Assembly: GCA_963676385.2 (NCBI GenBank)
Contig: CAXXMM010000011.1
Span: 62,001 to 126,000 of the forward strand
Source: UBA1422 sp963676385
Lineage (GTDB): Bacteria; Bacillota; Clostridia; Peptostreptococcales; Anaerovoracaceae
Length of the DNA stretch: 64,000 nt
Direction of reading: 5' to 3'
The notes under the pieces were generated by a model. It searched no databases and was not told the origin of the DNA. It worked only from the letters and a program-made list of their open reading frames with translations. This document shows, piece after piece, positions 25,859-34,555 of this stretch (its first letter is position 1; each line of letters starts with the position of its first letter). The position numbers and the translations under genes are program-made.

Positions 25859-27289
25859 ATGAAAATGAATGGACAGGTACTCAGCCAAAGTGAAATAGAG
25901 TTGGTTCACAGCAAATCCATCCGCATTTTGGAAGAGGTTGGTATACAATTTCCGGACGAAAGTGTTCTGGCATTGCTGGAAAAAAACGGCGCCCAAATTG
26001 ATTGGGATAAACAAGTTGCAAAGATTAGTGAGGCTATGGTTCAAAAGGCATTATCCACCGCTCCCAAAGAATTTACCTTAGGTGCGAGAAATCCCGAAAA
26101 CGATTTTGCCCTTCCATCTGCATATTCGGCCTTAAACCTAGACGGCACAGGTGTCTATGTGTTAGACCCGGCAACCGGAGAGAAACGATATGGTGTCTTG
26201 GAGGATATCTCCAATGCGGCAAAGATGTTTGAGACAATCCCCATGGGCAAAGTGCTATGGCCCCCCGTTGTGGCCTCAGATTGTCCCAGCGGCACTCGAA
26301 ACCTGATGGGTGCTGCAACCTCCATGCTCCATTGCAGCAAGCATCTGCAAGACGAAGTCAAACATGTGGAGGAAATCCCCTATCTGAAGGCTTTGTTAAC
26401 CGCCATTTTGGGCAGTGAAGAGGCCATCAAAGAAAGAAAAATCTATTCGGTTACATATTGTACCGTTGCGCCTTTGATGCACGACAAGGATATGATGCTA
26501 GCCAATATGAAAATCACTGATATGCATGTGCCAATTTTAGTATATCCTATGCCTGCCTGTGGAAGCACCGGCCCATATAGCTTATATTCCAATGTTGCCT
26601 TAGCCAATGCTGAGGCATTATCGGCAATTGTGTTATTCCAATTGGCAAATCCGGGAACGCCGGTTATTTTTGGTTCCGCTCAAGGAGTCATCCATCGAAA
26701 AACCGGTTTATTCCTTGAAGGAGCCCCGGAAACTGTTCTTCAAGGGGTCGCCATGACACAAATGGGTAAGTACTATGGGCTTCCAACCATTGTGGCTGGC
26801 TGCTTAACCGATGCAAAGGAACCTGGAATGCAAGCCATATTGGAAAAATTGTTGACATCCTTACCTTTGGCCCTGGCCGGAACCGATGTAATCCAAGGCA
26901 TTGGACTTTTGGAAAGCAGCATGACCCTATCTTTTGAGCAAATGTTAATTGATGCGGAAATAGGATCCCTATGCCAACGCATGCGCAATGGAATAGAAGT
27001 CTCCACGGAAAAAGATTGTTTTGATGACATTGTCCAGGTTGGTCAAGGTGGCCACTTCTTGAAGCAGCCCTCTACCAGAGCCGGATTTCGCAGCAATGAA
27101 TTTTACACCCCTACCCTTTTGGATCGGGATACTTATGATGAATGGCAGGCACTGGGGTCTCCCAACATGTTCTCAGAGGCCAGCAAAAAAGCAAAGACAA
27201 TTCTTGCGGCAGAACCCCAACATCCTCTGCCTCTGAGTGCAGAAATGACCATCCGAGAGATTATGGACGAAATGAGACGAAAGGGATAA
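25859..27289 (+). CDS. MttB-family quaternary amine methyltransferase, non-pyrrolysine type
   Basis: 476 residues of the trimethylamine methyltransferase (MttB) superfamily, TIM-barrel fold (FDIVQVGQGGHFL-like DDIVQVGQGGHFLKQPSTR near the C terminus). The frame is open throughout with no internal amber codon, so it is a non-pyrrolysine member; characterised relatives demethylate glycine betaine, proline betaine, carnitine or gamma-butyrobetaine. Substrate cannot be told from sequence alone. Two-gene operon with the corrinoid protein, ended by a strong terminator. Confidence 0.9.
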   Translation: MKMNGQVLSQSEIELVHSKSIRILEEVGIQFPDESVLALLEKNGAQIDWDKQVAKISEAMVQKALSTAPKEFTLGARNPENDFALPSAYSALNLDGTGVYVLDPATGEKRYGVLEDISNAAKMFETIPMGKVLWPPVVASDCPSGTRNLMGAATSMLHCSKHLQDEVKHVEEIPYLKALLTAILGSEEAIKERKIYSVTYCTVAPLMHDKDMMLANMKITDMHVPILVYPMPACGSTGPYSLYSNVALANAEALSAIVLFQLANPGTPVIFGSAQGVIHRKTGLFLEGAPETVLQGVAMTQMGKYYGLPTIVAGCLTDAKEPGMQAILEKLLTSLPLALAGTDVIQGIGLLESSMTLSFEQMLIDAEIGSLCQRMRNGIEVSTEKDCFDDIVQVGQGGHFLKQPSTRAGFRSNEFYTPTLLDRDTYDEWQALGSPNMFSEASKKAKTILAAEPQHPLPLSAEMTIREIMDEMRRKG

Positions 27290-27299
27290 CGAAATATAA

Positions 27300-27330
27300 A
27301 AATCCGCAGGATATCCCCTGCGGATTTTTT
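27300..27330. terminator. Bidirectional terminator between mttB-like gene and phoU
   Basis: AAATCCGCAGG and CCTGCGGATTTTTT form a stem with A- and T-rich flanks, serving both convergent genes. Confidence 0.88.
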
Positions 27331-27366
27331 GCGTTTATCATTTTCGCTCATACAGACAAGTATCCA

Positions 27367-28020
27367 TTACTCCATGGCGATTTCCCCTTCTAAGGAAAAT
27401 ACGGTTTCTTCGCATATGTTTGTTGCATAATCAGCAATCCGTTCCAAATGTGCTGCAATAAAGGCAAACATAATATAGACTTCTGTGTTGGCCTGTTTTT
27501 CGGTGGCCAACTTAATCTGTTGGTTGTATATCCCGCGAAAGATTTCGTCCACCTCTTCATCCGCCTTCCAGACTTTCCTCGCCATTCGAAGATCACGATT
27601 GAGAAAAGACTGAATGGCATGGCTAACCATTTTGGCAGTCATGTCAGCCATTCGAGGAAGATTCACCAGCTCCTGGCCATAATCCGAGGTTTCCAACCGC
27701 ATGGTGTATTTTGCAAGATCTTCACAATGATCTCCGATACGCTCTAAATCACGAATCATTTTCATCACTGAAACGCAATATCTCAAATCCGATCCCACCG
27801 GCGACTGAGTGGCAAGGAAATTAAAGCATTCTTTTTGAATTTCATCTTCCATGTCATCAATCACATCTCCGTTGTCAATGATGTGTCTGGCCAATTGCGT
27901 ATCCCGTTCTTGTAATGCTTTGACGGCGTTGATAATGTCCGTTTCCACCTGCTCTCCCATGGCGGATATTTTATCATTTATTGATTCCATCTCCTGAATC
28001 ATTTTTACTCGTGGTACCAT
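27367..28020 (-). CDS. phoU: Phosphate uptake regulator PhoU
   Basis: 217 residues made of two three-helix bundles with the family ExxxD metal motifs (DMEDEIQKECFNFLATQSPV; ERIADYATNICEE). PhoU links the Pst transporter to the Pho sensor kinase and prevents excess phosphate uptake. Last gene of the pst operon, 12 nt after pstB. Confidence 0.95.
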   Translation of the reverse strand: MVPRVKMIQEMESINDKISAMGEQVETDIINAVKALQERDTQLARHIIDNGDVIDDMEDEIQKECFNFLATQSPVGSDLRYCVSVMKMIRDLERIGDHCEDLAKYTMRLETSDYGQELVNLPRMADMTAKMVSHAIQSFLNRDLRMARKVWKADEEVDEIFRGIYNQQIKLATEKQANTEVYIMFAFIAAHLERIADYATNICEETVFSLEGEIAME

Positions 28021-28032
28021 ACTGTCCTCCTA

Positions 28033-28794
28033 TCATCCAAATCTGCCGGATATATAATCTTCAGTTCTCTTATTGTCCGGTCTTGAAAATATCTTCTGGG
28101 TCGGATTCATTTCAATCATTTCTCCCATTAGGAAAAATCCGGTACGGTCTGAAATTCGTCCTGCCTGCTGCATGTTGTGGGTTACTATGACGATTGTATA
28201 TCTTTTTGCCAAATCCTGCATCAAATCTTCAATTTTTGAGGTAGCGATAGGATCCAAGGCGGAAGTAGGCTCATCCATGAGAATGACTTCCGGGTTTACT
28301 GACAGGCATCTGGCAATGCAAAGCCGTTGTTGTTGTCCTCCGGAAAGCCCCAATGCCGATTTGTGTAGCCGATCTTTCACTTCATCCCACAAGGCAACCT
28401 CTTTTAACGTCTTTTCTACAATAACATCCAACTCTTCCTTACCGTTGATTCCGTGAACTTTGGGTCCATAGGTTACATTTTCATATACGGTTTTGGGGAA
28501 GGGATTGGCCTTTTGAAACACCATACCAACCTTTTTGCGTAAGGCTGTTACGTCATAGTCTTTTTGGTAGATGTTCTCCTTATCATACAGGACCTCTCCT
28601 TCAATACGGCAAATGGGAATCAAATCATTCATTCGATTCAATGTCCGTAGAAAAGTGGATTTGCCACATCCCGACGGGCCGATGAGGGCTGTAATCTCAT
28701 GTTCCCTAATCTCCATATTGATGTTGCGCAATGCCTGATACTGACCATAATATAAGTTCAGTTCATTAATCTCAAATTTGTTGTGCTTATCCAT
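28033..28794 (-). CDS. pstB: Phosphate ABC transporter ATPase PstB
   Basis: 253 residues: Walker A GPSGCGKST, Q-loop, signature LSGGQQQR and Walker B VILMDEPTSALD. It energises phosphate import. The ATG at 28794 (MDKHNKFEI) lies within the 3' end of pstA, overlapping by 8 nt, with GGAG upstream; the longer open frame is not used. Confidence 0.96.
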   Translation of the reverse strand: MDKHNKFEINELNLYYGQYQALRNINMEIREHEITALIGPSGCGKSTFLRTLNRMNDLIPICRIEGEVLYDKENIYQKDYDVTALRKKVGMVFQKANPFPKTVYENVTYGPKVHGINGKEELDVIVEKTLKEVALWDEVKDRLHKSALGLSGGQQQRLCIARCLSVNPEVILMDEPTSALDPIATSKIEDLMQDLAKRYTIVIVTHNMQQAGRISDRTGFFLMGEMIEMNPTQKIFSRPDNKRTEDYISGRFG

Positions 28795-29611
28795 TGACAG
28801 TTCTCCTTCCGATGGCATTGGCAATGGTATTGATGACAAATACAATGATAATCAATAGGGCCGCCGTTGCATAGGTTTTTTCTTGGGAAATTCCTTCTGA
28901 GGCCAGAAGATATAAATGAACGGACATGGTTCGCGTGGAGTCAAATACGCTAAGTGGCATATTCAGCGAGCCGCCGATGGTTAAAACCACTGCAGCCGTT
29001 TCCCCGATGGCGCGCCCCAGTCCTAAAATAACGCCGGTAAGGATACCGGATTTGCATCCCGGCAATACAACTCTGCTAATGGTGTACCACTTGGTAGCGC
29101 CCAAAGCTAAGCTGCCTTCCCTGTATGTCATTGGTACGGTTTTTAGGGCCTCTTCCGTTGTTCGAATGATTGTTGGTAAAATCATCACCGCCAAGGTAAG
29201 GCCACCTGCAAGAATGGACCATCCCATTCCTAGGAACACAACAAAGAAGGCGAATCCGAAAAGTCCGAAAATGATGGATGGGATACCTGCCAACACTTCA
29301 GTGAAAAACCGTATCAGGTTAACCAATTTGCCGGATTTGGCATATTCAGTGAAGTAAACGGCACCTGCAACACCCACCGGTGTCGCAATCACTACTGCGA
29401 CACCGGTAACATACAAGGTTCCCACAATAACTGACAGGATACCTCCTTCACGGCCCATGTTGCTGGGTTCTTGGGTAAGAAATTCAAGATTGATTTGGGG
29501 AACCCCTTTGACTAAAATGAAACCCATGATGATAATCAACGCCACCAAAGTAATTCCGGCAACGAACCAGATGATGCTAAAAAAGAAGCTGCTTTGTATT
29601 CTTTTCTTCAT
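28787..29611 (-). CDS. pstA: Phosphate ABC transporter permease PstA
   Basis: 274 residues with six predicted membrane helices and the permease EAA-like loop (REGSLALGATKWYTISRVVLP). Overlaps pstC at its start and pstB at its end, so the operon is tightly coupled. Confidence 0.95.
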   Translation of the reverse strand: MKKRIQSSFFFSIIWFVAGITLVALIIIMGFILVKGVPQINLEFLTQEPSNMGREGGILSVIVGTLYVTGVAVVIATPVGVAGAVYFTEYAKSGKLVNLIRFFTEVLAGIPSIIFGLFGFAFFVVFLGMGWSILAGGLTLAVMILPTIIRTTEEALKTVPMTYREGSLALGATKWYTISRVVLPGCKSGILTGVILGLGRAIGETAAVVLTIGGSLNMPLSVFDSTRTMSVHLYLLASEGISQEKTYATAALLIIIVFVINTIANAIGRRTVNG

Positions 29612-30498
29612 GATGTCCTACCTCCAAATCGCTTCATCACTCCCTGGGCTATAATATTTAATAACACAATGATCACAAACAAGACGATACCAATGGCAAA
29701 GAGGGCTTGCTTGTGAGATGGGGAGGCATAGGACATCTCCATGGCAATGGTTCCTGTCATGGTGGCTACCGGATCCAGCAGGCTCTTTGGTAAAACCGCC
29801 ACGTTGCCGGTAATCATCAAAACTGCCATGGTTTCCCCGATGGCACGCCCCATACCTAGAATAATCGATGCAAAGATGCCGGAGCGAGCTGCCGGCAAAA
29901 TAACTTTTGTGATGGTTTCTCTTCTATCCGCTCCCAGCGCCAGAGACGCCTCCCTGTATTCCAGCGGCACAGCATTGATGGCGTTTACAGACACACTGAC
30001 AATGGTCGGCAAAATCATCATGGCAAGAATGATGGCTCCTGCCAAGATACTAAACCCACTGGTTGACACATCCGGATTGACCTTCTGTACCAAGGGAACA
30101 ATATACGTCCGAATGGCTGGAACCAAGACAATCAATCCAAAGAATCCATACACCACTGACGGGATTCCTGCTAAAAGTTCGATGGCTGACTTAAATATGT
30201 GGGCAGTTCTTTTTCCTGCCACTTCCGAAAGGAACACCGCACATCCAACCCCTGTGGGAATACCGATGACCAAGGCCCCTAACGTAACACTGAGGCTTCC
30301 GGCTATCAGTGGAAGAATTCCAAAGATCCCAGCGGTAGGACTCCAGTCCGTTCCAGTAACGAAATTATATAAACCTGTTTTAGCGATAACCGGCATCCCG
30401 GAAATAAAGATAAATATTGTAATGAGAGCAACCGCTGCGACAGACGCAGCGGCACTTATTTGTATGACTCGTTCAATGATTTTTTCATTGGTTTTCAT
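29608..30498 (-). CDS. pstC: Phosphate ABC transporter permease PstC
   Basis: 296 residues with six helices and the EAA loop (YREASLALGADRRETITKVI). Partner of PstA; ATGA overlap with pstA. It lies 38 nt after pstS. Confidence 0.95.
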   Translation of the reverse strand: MKTNEKIIERVIQISAAASVAAVALITIFIFISGMPVIAKTGLYNFVTGTDWSPTAGIFGILPLIAGSLSVTLGALVIGIPTGVGCAVFLSEVAGKRTAHIFKSAIELLAGIPSVVYGFFGLIVLVPAIRTYIVPLVQKVNPDVSTSGFSILAGAIILAMMILPTIVSVSVNAINAVPLEYREASLALGADRRETITKVILPAARSGIFASIILGMGRAIGETMAVLMITGNVAVLPKSLLDPVATMTGTIAMEMSYASPSHKQALFAIGIVLFVIIVLLNIIAQGVMKRFGGRTS

Positions 30499-30536
30499 CT
30501 TGTTGGCACCCTTTCATAAGTTGCTCTACGTGTTGA

Positions 30537-31388
30537 TTACTGAACCGGAATGAATCCGTTTTCTTCAATCAACTTCTGTCCTTCGTCACTCATGACATAG
30601 TCGATAAACGCCTGGGCTGCATCGCTTACTTCAGCGGTTACACCGTAGACAAAGGGTCTTGAGATTGCGTAGGTTCCATCCAGAACGGTTGTTTTGGAAA
30701 CTGCCACACCTTCGACGGTTAATGTGTTTACACTGTCATCCACAGCTTCCATGGATACATATCCGATTGCGCCGGGGGTAGAGCTGACTGCTTCAAGCGC
30801 TGCGCCGGTGGAGGGCTGTACAATGGCATCTTTGGTGGTGTTGTCTGTCTCATTGCCTGCATCATCTTTCACCAACACACCTGTAAGCTCTGTAAAGGCC
30901 CCTCTAGTTCCGGATCCTTCTTCTCTGCTTACTACAGTGATTGCCTCGTCTTTACCTCCAACTTCTTTCCAGTTGGTGATTTCTCCGGTGAAGATTCCCT
31001 TGATTTGCTTCAGTGTCAAATCGGATACCGTTACATCTGAGTTGGCAATCACTGCCACACCATCTTTTGCTATGGTATATTCTTTTACAATGGTTTCTTT
31101 TTCTTCGTCTTTCACCTCTCTGGAAAGTGCCCCGATATCTGCTATACCGTCTGCTAATGCTACAGCAGCTTGACCCGATCCACCGCCTTGAACTTCAACG
31201 GTGATGTCGCTGTTTGCTTTCATAAACGCTGTTGCCAATTCTTCTGACAATGGCTGTACCGATGTTGAACCGGCAATAACCACTTTTCCACTTGCAGTAT
31301 CACTTGAGCCGCAACCTGTCATTGCGGTAATCCCCAGGGCCAGTACCAGTGCTAAGACTGACGCTTTCTTCATCATATTTCGTTTCAT
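30537..31388 (-). CDS. pstS: Phosphate-binding lipoprotein PstS
   Basis: 283 residues with a lipoprotein signal (ALVLALGITAMTGC lipobox), then the PBP-like phosphate-binding fold (VVIAGSTSVQPLSEELA; REEGSGTRGAFTEL). It captures phosphate outside the membrane and hands it to PstCA. ATG at 31388 with GAGGA upstream is chosen over the longer open frame. First gene of the operon behind the Pho box. Confidence 0.95.
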   Translation of the reverse strand: MKRNMMKKASVLALVLALGITAMTGCGSSDTASGKVVIAGSTSVQPLSEELATAFMKANSDITVEVQGGGSGQAAVALADGIADIGALSREVKDEEKETIVKEYTIAKDGVAVIANSDVTVSDLTLKQIKGIFTGEITNWKEVGGKDEAITVVSREEGSGTRGAFTELTGVLVKDDAGNETDNTTKDAIVQPSTGAALEAVSSTPGAIGYVSMEAVDDSVNTLTVEGVAVSKTTVLDGTYAISRPFVYGVTAEVSDAAQAFIDYVMSDEGQKLIEENGFIPVQ

Positions 31389-31485
31389 TTTTCCTCTTTT
31401 CTCGGGCCCTTGCCCGTCTTTGCTCATATAACTCTTGTTTACAGCTCTATCATACACAATGAATGTTACCGAAATATTGTGTTTC

Positions 31486-31523
31486 CGTTAACGTTTTGTT
31501 AAGTACTGTTAAGTTTGTGTTAA
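31486..31523 (-). promoter_or_regulatory. Pho box upstream of pstS
   Basis: On the minus strand four TTAACA-like repeats (TTAACA, TTAACA, TTAACA, TTAACG) at 31518-31523, 31507-31512, 31497-31502 and 31486-31491 have start spacings of 11, 10 and 11 bp. This matches the direct-repeat site of Firmicute PhoP. A TATGAT -10 element is at 31449-31454. Confidence 0.85.
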
Positions 31524-31658
31524 CTAAAAACCCCAATCCAGAACCCCAGATGTAAAATGATCAATAATTTTGCCAAATGTCAATGAATTTTCTCTTCATT
31601 TCAAACATTTCCCTTGCCAAATCTCTCATATTCGTTATAATAGGAATGTACCATTTTT

Positions 31659-31735
<77 letters not shown>

Positions 31736-31736
31736 C

Positions 31737-31774
31737 AAAAGAAACACCACATGAACATGTGGTGTTTCTTTTGT
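31737..31774 (+). terminator. Terminator after tRNA-Pro
   Basis: AAAGAAACACCACATG and CATGTGGTGTTTCTTT form a perfect stem with a T-rich 3' side directly after the tRNA. Confidence 0.9.
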
Positions 31775-31976
31775 CATTTTCAGGGCAGGTTGGGGGCTGT
31801 CTCAGATATGTTTTTCGGCTCCGCTTGCGGAAATTAAAAAAAAGTATATTATGTAAGTAACGAAAATGGTTATTCATTTCATTTACATGGTGACAAACTC
31901 TTTTTGGATAGTAAAATTGTATCGCACTTCACATCACAATTGTAAACAGGCCAAACAATTGAGGAGGGAAACGTAT

Positions 31977-34268
31977 ATGAAATCATCAGATACAAAAAGA
32001 GTCCTATCAAAAAATAGTCTTAATTCCCCAACAGATCCCCTACCCACTTTTTGCGAAGTTGCTCCATCAAAAAAAAATGCAAAAACAAATTCATTATCAT
32101 TTTATGAGCCATTTGGTTTTCTGGTTAATGCTTCATCGATTGGTCTTATCATTACAGACACCAAAGGATCTATTATAAGTTTTAACAAAACAATACAAGA
32201 ACTTTTAGGAATTAGTATCGAGGAGTATCGACACAAAAATGTTGCTGATTTATATGCAGACCCTGACAATCGTCAATATCTGCTCAAAATGCTTTCCGTT
32301 TCCAAGACAATCCGGGATTTTGAAGTAAATTTGAAGCATAAAGATGGATCATTGCGAACAGTATTGGCAAACATTGATTCCATTGATTTCAACAATAGGC
32401 CCGTCTTACTTACCTCGCTTTACGATATTACTCAATATAAACAGCGCCAAACCAATGAAAATGAAACCGATAAAAATTACCATACCCTCTTCAGTGACGT
32501 TCCGGTTGGGATTACCGTTACAGACTTCCAAGGGAATTTAATTGTCAGCAATAATGCTATCAAAGAACTTTTGGGTTATGACGCAGATGAATTGGAAGAT
32601 TTGAGAGTATTGGATTTTTATCTTATCCCCAGCGATCGAAAGCAATTAATTTCTTTGACTAAAAAACTTGGCAATGTGCGGGATTTTGAAACTGTATTCA
32701 GACATAAAAACGGTAGCCAGATCCCCGTGCTCATCAATACTGATACAATTGAATTTAATGAACAAAAGAATATGTTGCTGACCTCAATCCGCGATATTTC
32801 AAATTTAAAACAAATCGAAGATGAATTAGTCAAAGAACGGGACTTTTCCAATGCCATATTGCATACCGCAGCAACTTTGATTGTCGTTCTCGATTGCAAA
32901 GGCGCAATTACGCGATTCAATCGAACTTGTGAACAACTTACCGGTTATTCATTCGACGAAATAGCCGGCAAACAATTGTGGGAAACTGGCTTACTTGACC
33001 CATCCATTTCTCGGGAAATAATCAACCAGCTGATTTTTGGTAAGAATTTCAACGAATCTGAAGTTGTGTTAATTTGTAAAAATGGAGAAAAATATCTTAT
33101 TTCGTGGACCTTTGCCCCAATGTACAATCAGGATCATCATATTGAGTATATCATAGCCACCGGCATTGATATTACCAAAAGGCAACAGGCTGAGGATGCG
33201 CTACAAAAAGCAAATCAACAATTGGCTTCTTGGGTGCAAGAACTTCAAAAAAGAACCGAAGAAATGAATCTGTTAAACGAACTGGGAGAGCAACTTCAAA
33301 TTTGCCAGACAGTCGCTGAAGCCTGTACCATCAGCACACAGTATCTAAAACAATTATATCCAACCAGTCACGGGGCCCTATATCTACTAAACGAGTCAAA
33401 GGATTTGGAGGAAGCAGTAGAAATGTGGGGAGAACCGCCATTTACTCAAATGAATTTTCCTCCGTTGGATTGTTGGGCTATTCGCCGCGGGCAACAGCAC
33501 CTTGTTGATGCTCACCATCCCGGCCTGTTTTGCCAACATTTTACCGGGATAAAAACAGATCGTTCCCTGTGCATACCACTTGTAGCAAATGGTGAATCCA
33601 TCGGTATTCTCCATTTAAATCACATTGACCCGCTTGATTTGAATCTTGAAAAAATTAAAAACGATTCACAGGCTGAACATCAAGTTCAAATTATTACAAC
33701 CGTTGCAGAACATATTGCCCTTGCGTTGTCGAATCTTAAACTTAAAGAGACGCTTCGTCAGCAGTCTATCCGGGATATTCTTACAGGACTTTTTAATAGG
33801 AGATATATGGAAGAAACCCTTGCAAGAGAATTGAGACGCGCAGAACGTGAGAACAAACCTATAGGTATCATAATGTTCGACATTGATCACTTTAAAGCAT
33901 TTAATGACCTTGTCGGGCATGACGGTGGAGACGCACTGCTCCGGGAACTTGGCCAATACCTAAATAAAAACACCCGTGGTGGGGACATCGTCTGTCGATA
34001 TGGAGGCGAGGAATTTTTAATTGTTTTACCAAACACAGATATCGCTTCATCCAGCCAATATGCAGAAAAACTTCGTCAAGGTGTAAAAAAACTTTCTGTC
34101 CACCATATGGGAACACTATTAGCAAAATGTACGATTTCTCTTGGTGTAGCAGCTTTTCCCGTTAACGGAACAACCAGTGAAATGCTACTGAAAGCAGTCG
34201 ACAATGCGCTTTATCGGGCAAAAAATGAAGGCAGGGATTGCGTAGTACAGTCCTATCAGACTCAATAA
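31977..34268 (+). CDS. PAS-PAS-PAS-GAF diguanylate cyclase
   Basis: 763 residues, no membrane segment. Three PAS domains (about 40-150, 165-275, 290-405: GLIITDTKGSIISFN, GITVTDFQGNLIVSN, LIVVLDCKGAITRFN), a GAF domain (about 425-590) and a GGDEF domain. The active-site motif is GGEEF at about 676-680, preceded by RGGD, an RxxD inhibitory site five residues upstream. It should make cyclic di-GMP under control of small ligands or redox cues and be product-inhibited. The ATG at 31977 has GGAGG upstream. Confidence 0.9.
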   Translation: MKSSDTKRVLSKNSLNSPTDPLPTFCEVAPSKKNAKTNSLSFYEPFGFLVNASSIGLIITDTKGSIISFNKTIQELLGISIEEYRHKNVADLYADPDNRQYLLKMLSVSKTIRDFEVNLKHKDGSLRTVLANIDSIDFNNRPVLLTSLYDITQYKQRQTNENETDKNYHTLFSDVPVGITVTDFQGNLIVSNNAIKELLGYDADELEDLRVLDFYLIPSDRKQLISLTKKLGNVRDFETVFRHKNGSQIPVLINTDTIEFNEQKNMLLTSIRDISNLKQIEDELVKERDFSNAILHTAATLIVVLDCKGAITRFNRTCEQLTGYSFDEIAGKQLWETGLLDPSISREIINQLIFGKNFNESEVVLICKNGEKYLISWTFAPMYNQDHHIEYIIATGIDITKRQQAEDALQKANQQLASWVQELQKRTEEMNLLNELGEQLQICQTVAEACTISTQYLKQLYPTSHGALYLLNESKDLEEAVEMWGEPPFTQMNFPPLDCWAIRRGQQHLVDAHHPGLFCQHFTGIKTDRSLCIPLVANGESIGILHLNHIDPLDLNLEKIKNDSQAEHQVQIITTVAEHIALALSNLKLKETLRQQSIRDILTGLFNRRYMEETLARELRRAERENKPIGIIMFDIDHFKAFNDLVGHDGGDALLRELGQYLNKNTRGGDIVCRYGGEEFLIVLPNTDIASSSQYAEKLRQGVKKLSVHHMGTLLAKCTISLGVAAFPVNGTTSEMLLKAVDNALYRAKNEGRDCVVQSYQTQ

Positions 34269-34321
34269 TGTGAAAAAATTTATCAATTGTTTATCAATGA
34301 AGATAAAAACAGTTTTACAAA

Positions 34322-34351
34322 TAAAAAATGGCCTTTTAAAAAAGCCATTTC
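34322..34351 (-). terminator. Terminator after tRNA-Val
   Basis: On the minus strand AAATGGCTTTT and AAAAGGCCATTTTTT form a hairpin with a T-run, 23 nt after the tRNA 3' end. Confidence 0.75.
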
Positions 34352-34373
34352 ACCAGATTGGGTATGAACGTTG

Positions 34374-34449
34374 TGGTGGGGACAACCGGTTTCGAACCAG
34401 TGACCTCTTGCTTGTCGAGCAAGCGCTCTCCCAGCTGAGCTATGCCCCC
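34374..34449 (-). tRNA. tRNA-Val (anticodon GAC by position), unusual C33
   Basis: 76 nt with encoded CCA: acceptor GGGGGCA/TGTCCCC, D-arm GCTC/GAGC, anticodon stem CTTGC/GCAAG, T-arm ACTGG/CCGGT, discriminator A73. The seven-base loop reads TCGACAA, so the anticodon is GAC (Val), but position 33 is C instead of the nearly universal U. All stems pair well, so it does not look like a decayed gene otherwise. Confidence 0.85.
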
Positions 34450-34555
34450 AAACCAATCCGGCTGAAATGTATTGTACCATAAATAGATGCCGGTTTCATT
34501 AATATTTTTTCTAATTCCAAAAAAACTTTCACGCTTTTGGGAAGGCTCTTCCCAA

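Noticed and set aside
25859..27289. Possible pyrrolysine (amber) codon in the MttB-family gene
   Set aside because: The frame is continuous from start to normal family end with no internal TAG.
28926..30553. Long plus-strand frames opposite pstA and pstC
   Set aside because: Antisense shadows of membrane-protein genes; composition unlike real proteins and no start signals.
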